NCBI GenBank assembly: GCA_018335875.1
Contig: JAGXRN010000081.1
Location: 1 to 64,000, forward strand
Length of the DNA stretch: 64,000 nucleotides
Origin: Dethiobacter sp.
Lineage (GTDB): Bacteria > Bacillota > Dethiobacteria > Dethiobacterales > Dethiobacteraceae
Reading direction: 5' to 3'
How positions within the stretch are numbered: position 1 is the stretch's first letter; the number at the start of each line of letters is the position of its first letter. The notes beneath the pieces are model-generated. The model did no database searches and was not told the origin of the DNA. It was given only the letters and a program-made list of their open reading frames with translations. Both the position numbers and the translations under genes were made by a program. Below are positions 61,731 through 64,000 of this stretch, piece by piece.

Positions 61731-62915
61731 CTAGATCAGCTCCAGGATTACCGCCATTCCCTGCCCCCCTCCTACACATAGTGTTGCCATCCCAAACTGT
61801 TCTTTTCTGCGCATCATTCCATAAAGCAGCGTAGTCATTATGCGAACCCCTGTGGCCCCCAGCGGATGGCCCAGGGCAATGGCACCTCCATTAACATTGA
61901 CAATATCATGATTAAGGCCGGCCTCTCTTATAACAGCCAGTGCCTGAGAAGCAAAAGCTTCGTTTAGTTCTATCAGGCCTATGTCTGAAAGGGACATACC
62001 GGTTCTGTCCAACAGAAGTTTTATGGCAGGAACAGGGCCCACTCCCATTACTTCAGGAGAAACACCGGCTGCCGACCAGTTAACAATGCGTGCCAATGGC
62101 TTAAGCCCAAGAGATTTGGCTTTTTCTGCAGACATTATCAACATGGCAGCTGCGCCGTCGTTTCTGCCGCAGGCGTTTCCCGCTGTTACCGAACCGTTTT
62201 CCCTGAAAGCAGGGGCAAGCTTTTGCAATATTTCCATTGTTGTATCCGGGCGCGGATGTTCGTCTGTATCAAAAACTACAGTCTTTTTCTTTTCTTTTAC
62301 TTCAACCGGAACAATTTCATCTCTGAATTTTCCTTCAGTGATCGCCTTGGCGGCTCTGCGCTGACTTTCCAGGGCAAAAGCATCCTGGTCTTCCCTGCTC
62401 ACATTATATCTTTGTGCCACATTCTCAGCAGTCATTCCCATTCCCAGGTGTTTACCATATATCTCTATGGGCTGCTGCCCGTTTTCAAGGTTTGAGTCTA
62501 CCAATTCCGGGTTCCCTTCACCAAACCTGGCATTGCGCAGGTAAATAGGAGTCCGGCTCAGGTTTTCAACGCCGCCTGCAATTACTACGTCAGCATGATT
62601 AAAGACTATCTGCTGCACAGCGCAACCTGCGGCCTGCATTGATGAGGCACATAGCCTGTTAACTGTATATGCCGGCACACCTTCAGGGATACCCGCTCTA
62701 AGCGCCGCCACCCTGGCCACGTTAGACGATTCTGATGACTGCCTGACTTCACCCAGAATAATCTCGTCCACCACTTCAGGAGAAATACCTGCTCTTTGCA
62801 ATACTTCTCTAATCACTATACTTCCCAGGGTTCCCGAGTTCACAGACCTCAGAGAACCTCCAAAACGGCCTATTGCTGTCCTTGCTGCACTGACTATAAC
62901 TACATCGTGTTTCAT
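61731..62915 (-). CDS. Acetyl-CoA acetyltransferase (thiolase)
   Basis: 394 aa. Active Cys in NRLCASSMQA (~88), His in GGAIALGHPLGATG, Cys in CVGGGQG. Third thiolase of the window, 13 nt after enoyl-CoA hydratase. ATG at 62915 with GAGGAGG. Confidence 0.94.
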   Translation of the reverse strand: MKHDVVIVSAARTAIGRFGGSLRSVNSGTLGSIVIREVLQRAGISPEVVDEIILGEVRQSSESSNVARVAALRAGIPEGVPAYTVNRLCASSMQAAGCAVQQIVFNHADVVIAGGVENLSRTPIYLRNARFGEGNPELVDSNLENGQQPIEIYGKHLGMGMTAENVAQRYNVSREDQDAFALESQRRAAKAITEGKFRDEIVPVEVKEKKKTVVFDTDEHPRPDTTMEILQKLAPAFRENGSVTAGNACGRNDGAAAMLIMSAEKAKSLGLKPLARIVNWSAAGVSPEVMGVGPVPAIKLLLDRTGMSLSDIGLIELNEAFASQALAVIREAGLNHDIVNVNGGAIALGHPLGATGVRIMTTLLYGMMRRKEQFGMATLCVGGGQGMAVILELI

Positions 62916-62928
62916 CCTTGCGCCTCCT

Positions 62929-63708
62929 CTATTTACCCTTAAATTCAGCTTTGCGCTTGTCTATAAAAGCCTGCATTCCTTCTTTTTGGTCCTCGGTTGA
63001 AAATAGCAAAGAGAAACAAAGCTTTTCCACAGAATCACCCGAGTATAAATCCACATTTGCCCCTGTAGTAATAGCGGTTTTAGCCGCTGCCAGCGCAACA
63101 GCGCCGTGGCGCAGATAACCCTGCATCTTTTTTTGAGCCGCTCCGTCTAGCTGGTCTACAGGAACAACTTCATCTACGAGTCCAATCCTGTAAGCTTCTT
63201 CAGCATTTATAATTTTACCTGAGAAGATCATATCCTTAGCCCTGCTCATACCAATCAGCCTGCTCAACCGCTGCGTTCCTCCTCCACCCGGTATAATACC
63301 AAGACGGATTTCCGGCAGCCCCATCTGGGCAGTCTCCGAGGCAACACGCACATCACAGGCCAATGCCAATTCACAGCCACCTCCCAGGGCAAAGCCGCTA
63401 ATTGAGGCTATAACCGGTTTGGGCATAGTTTCGATAAGGTTAACAACACGGCGTGTAGTCTCCTTTTGAAAAAGCATGTCTACCGGCGACGATTCCGCCA
63501 TTGCTTTTATGTCCGCACCTCCTGAGAAGACCTCCTGGCCTCCTGTCAGAATTACTCCCCGTATGTCTCTGTCACTGGCGGCATCGGATAAAGCGTCAAA
63601 CAATTCCGCACGAACCTGGCTGTTCAGTGCATTCCTCGCCTCCGGCCGGTGGATTGTCACAGTTGCAATTGAACCTTCCTTTTCGTACCTTATACATTCA
63701 TAATTCAT
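62929..63708 (-). CDS. Enoyl-CoA hydratase (crotonase type)
   Basis: 259 aa from the ATG at 63708 (GGGAG 8 nt upstream). Both catalytic glutamates are present, in GGGCELALA and GLPEIRLGIIPGGGG, unlike the PaaG-like paralogue at 37436. It hydrates crotonyl-CoA or similar to the (S)-3-hydroxyacyl-CoA. It is first in the unit driven by the sigma-54 promoter at 63885 and supplies the hydratase step missing from the two other beta-oxidation sets. Confidence 0.94.
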   Translation of the reverse strand: MNYECIRYEKEGSIATVTIHRPEARNALNSQVRAELFDALSDAASDRDIRGVILTGGQEVFSGGADIKAMAESSPVDMLFQKETTRRVVNLIETMPKPVIASISGFALGGGCELALACDVRVASETAQMGLPEIRLGIIPGGGGTQRLSRLIGMSRAKDMIFSGKIINAEEAYRIGLVDEVVPVDQLDGAAQKKMQGYLRHGAVALAAAKTAITTGANVDLYSGDSVEKLCFSLLFSTEDQKEGMQAFIDKRKAEFKGK

Positions 63709-63884
63709 TGGCAAATCTCCCTTTCTGTGGCTTATTATAACTTCATAACACCCGAATTGAGAAGCGCACCATATTTTTTTTAAACAGTGCGTTTAATAAT
63801 TGGACAAGAGACAACGGTAGTTGGTATAAATATTCAGTTAATTGGCGTGTTTTCAAGCCTGGCAACATAATGCCTAAATATAAT

Positions 63885-63900
63885 TGCAATTTTCATGCCG
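63885..63900 (-). promoter_or_regulatory. Sigma-54 (-24/-12) promoter
   Basis: Minus strand CGGCATGAAAATTGCA: one mismatch at the first base, GG and GC 10 nt apart, TTGCA perfect. Located about 180 nt before the enoyl-CoA hydratase ATG. The remaining bases to 64000 are AT-rich and include a possible plus-strand extended -10 (TGTTATAAT, near 63970) for a gene beyond the window. Confidence 0.8.
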
Positions 63901-64000
63901 TTTTAAGCCACACTGCTCAGAAGTATAAGATTTCTTATTTCGACATAAATCTTATATTCTCGACTATAGTGTTATAATCCTTTCATCTCCCAGGAAGAAG

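Noticed and set aside
63866-63886. Plus-strand TGGCA...TGCC near 63870 as another sigma-54 promoter
   Set aside because: The GG-to-GC distance is 9 nt and the -12 box lacks TTGC.
1-64000. CRISPR arrays, insertion sequences, tRNA or rRNA genes, prophage
   Set aside because: No regularly spaced repeats, transposase-like proteins, tRNA cloverleaf or rRNA stretches were noticed on reading; all long ORFs are metabolic, transport or regulatory.

Overview
The window looks like the chromosome of a strictly anaerobic, low-to-mid GC Gram-positive bacterium (Clostridia, probably Peptococcaceae/Desulfotomaculum-like). This is inferred from strong GGAGG ribosome binding sites, frequent TTG and GTG starts, a DUF1540 protein, oxygen-sensitive 2-hydroxyacyl-CoA dehydratase and indolepyruvate:ferredoxin oxidoreductase homologues, and flavin/iron-sulfur electron-bifurcation genes. 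No rRNA, tRNA, CRISPR array, phage or insertion sequence was seen. The whole window is a catabolic island for organic acids or amino acids.

Region 1 (1-8880) has an edge gene, a DUF1540 gene, then a minus-strand block: sucCD-like ligase (own sigma-70 promoter), methylmalonate/malonate-semialdehyde dehydrogenase, class III omega-aminotransferase, and a three-part NAD(P) transhydrogenase (pntAA-pntAB-pntB). A divergent PucR-type regulator lies at 9124-10749. The likely job is transamination of a beta-amino acid, oxidation of the semialdehyde to acetyl- or propionyl-CoA, and ATP recovery by the CoA ligase. Region 2 (10.7-14.7 kb) holds an MFS transporter, a metallo-beta-lactamase-fold gene broken by an internal deletion, and a PrpR-N/PAS/AAA sigma-54 activator.

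Region 3 (14.7-63.9 kb) is an apparent sigma-54 regulon. I found five good -24/-12 promoters (28058 minus, 28158 plus, 31666 plus, 58103 minus, 63885 minus) and one weaker one (24389 minus). They sit before five transcription units: (a) acyl-CoA dehydrogenase-thiolase-3-hydroxyacyl-CoA dehydrogenase, continuing into DUF362-QueG-like-HgdB-like-FrhB-like-iorA-iorB-ADP-forming acyl-CoA synthetase; (b) an AMP-forming acyl-CoA ligase plus a 4-hydroxybutyryl-CoA dehydratase (AbfD)-like enzyme; (c) a Liv-type ABC transporter; (d) a minus-strand array of 20 genes from 57.9 to 36.8 kb ending at a good terminator; (e) enoyl-CoA hydratase-thiolase-TAXI/TRAP transporter, ending in a short-chain dehydrogenase remnant.

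Unit (d) combines beta-oxidation enzymes, EtfAB, an HdrC/HdrB-like fusion protein, HdrA, MvhD and three Flx-like iron-sulfur/flavin subunits with a 2-hydroxyacyl-CoA dehydratase subunit and its activator, MaoC, a LarA-like racemase, a fused CoA-transferase, an enoyl-CoA isomerase and a nitroreductase. A plausible reading is import of an organic acid by ABC or TRAP transport, CoA activation by ligase or transferase, dehydration by radical chemistry (AbfD-like or HgdBC-like), beta-oxidation, and coupling of acyl-CoA dehydrogenase electrons through Etf to a Flx-Hdr complex that exchanges with NAD and ferredoxin. ATP would come from the ADP-forming CoA ligases. The actual substrate cannot be read from the sequence.
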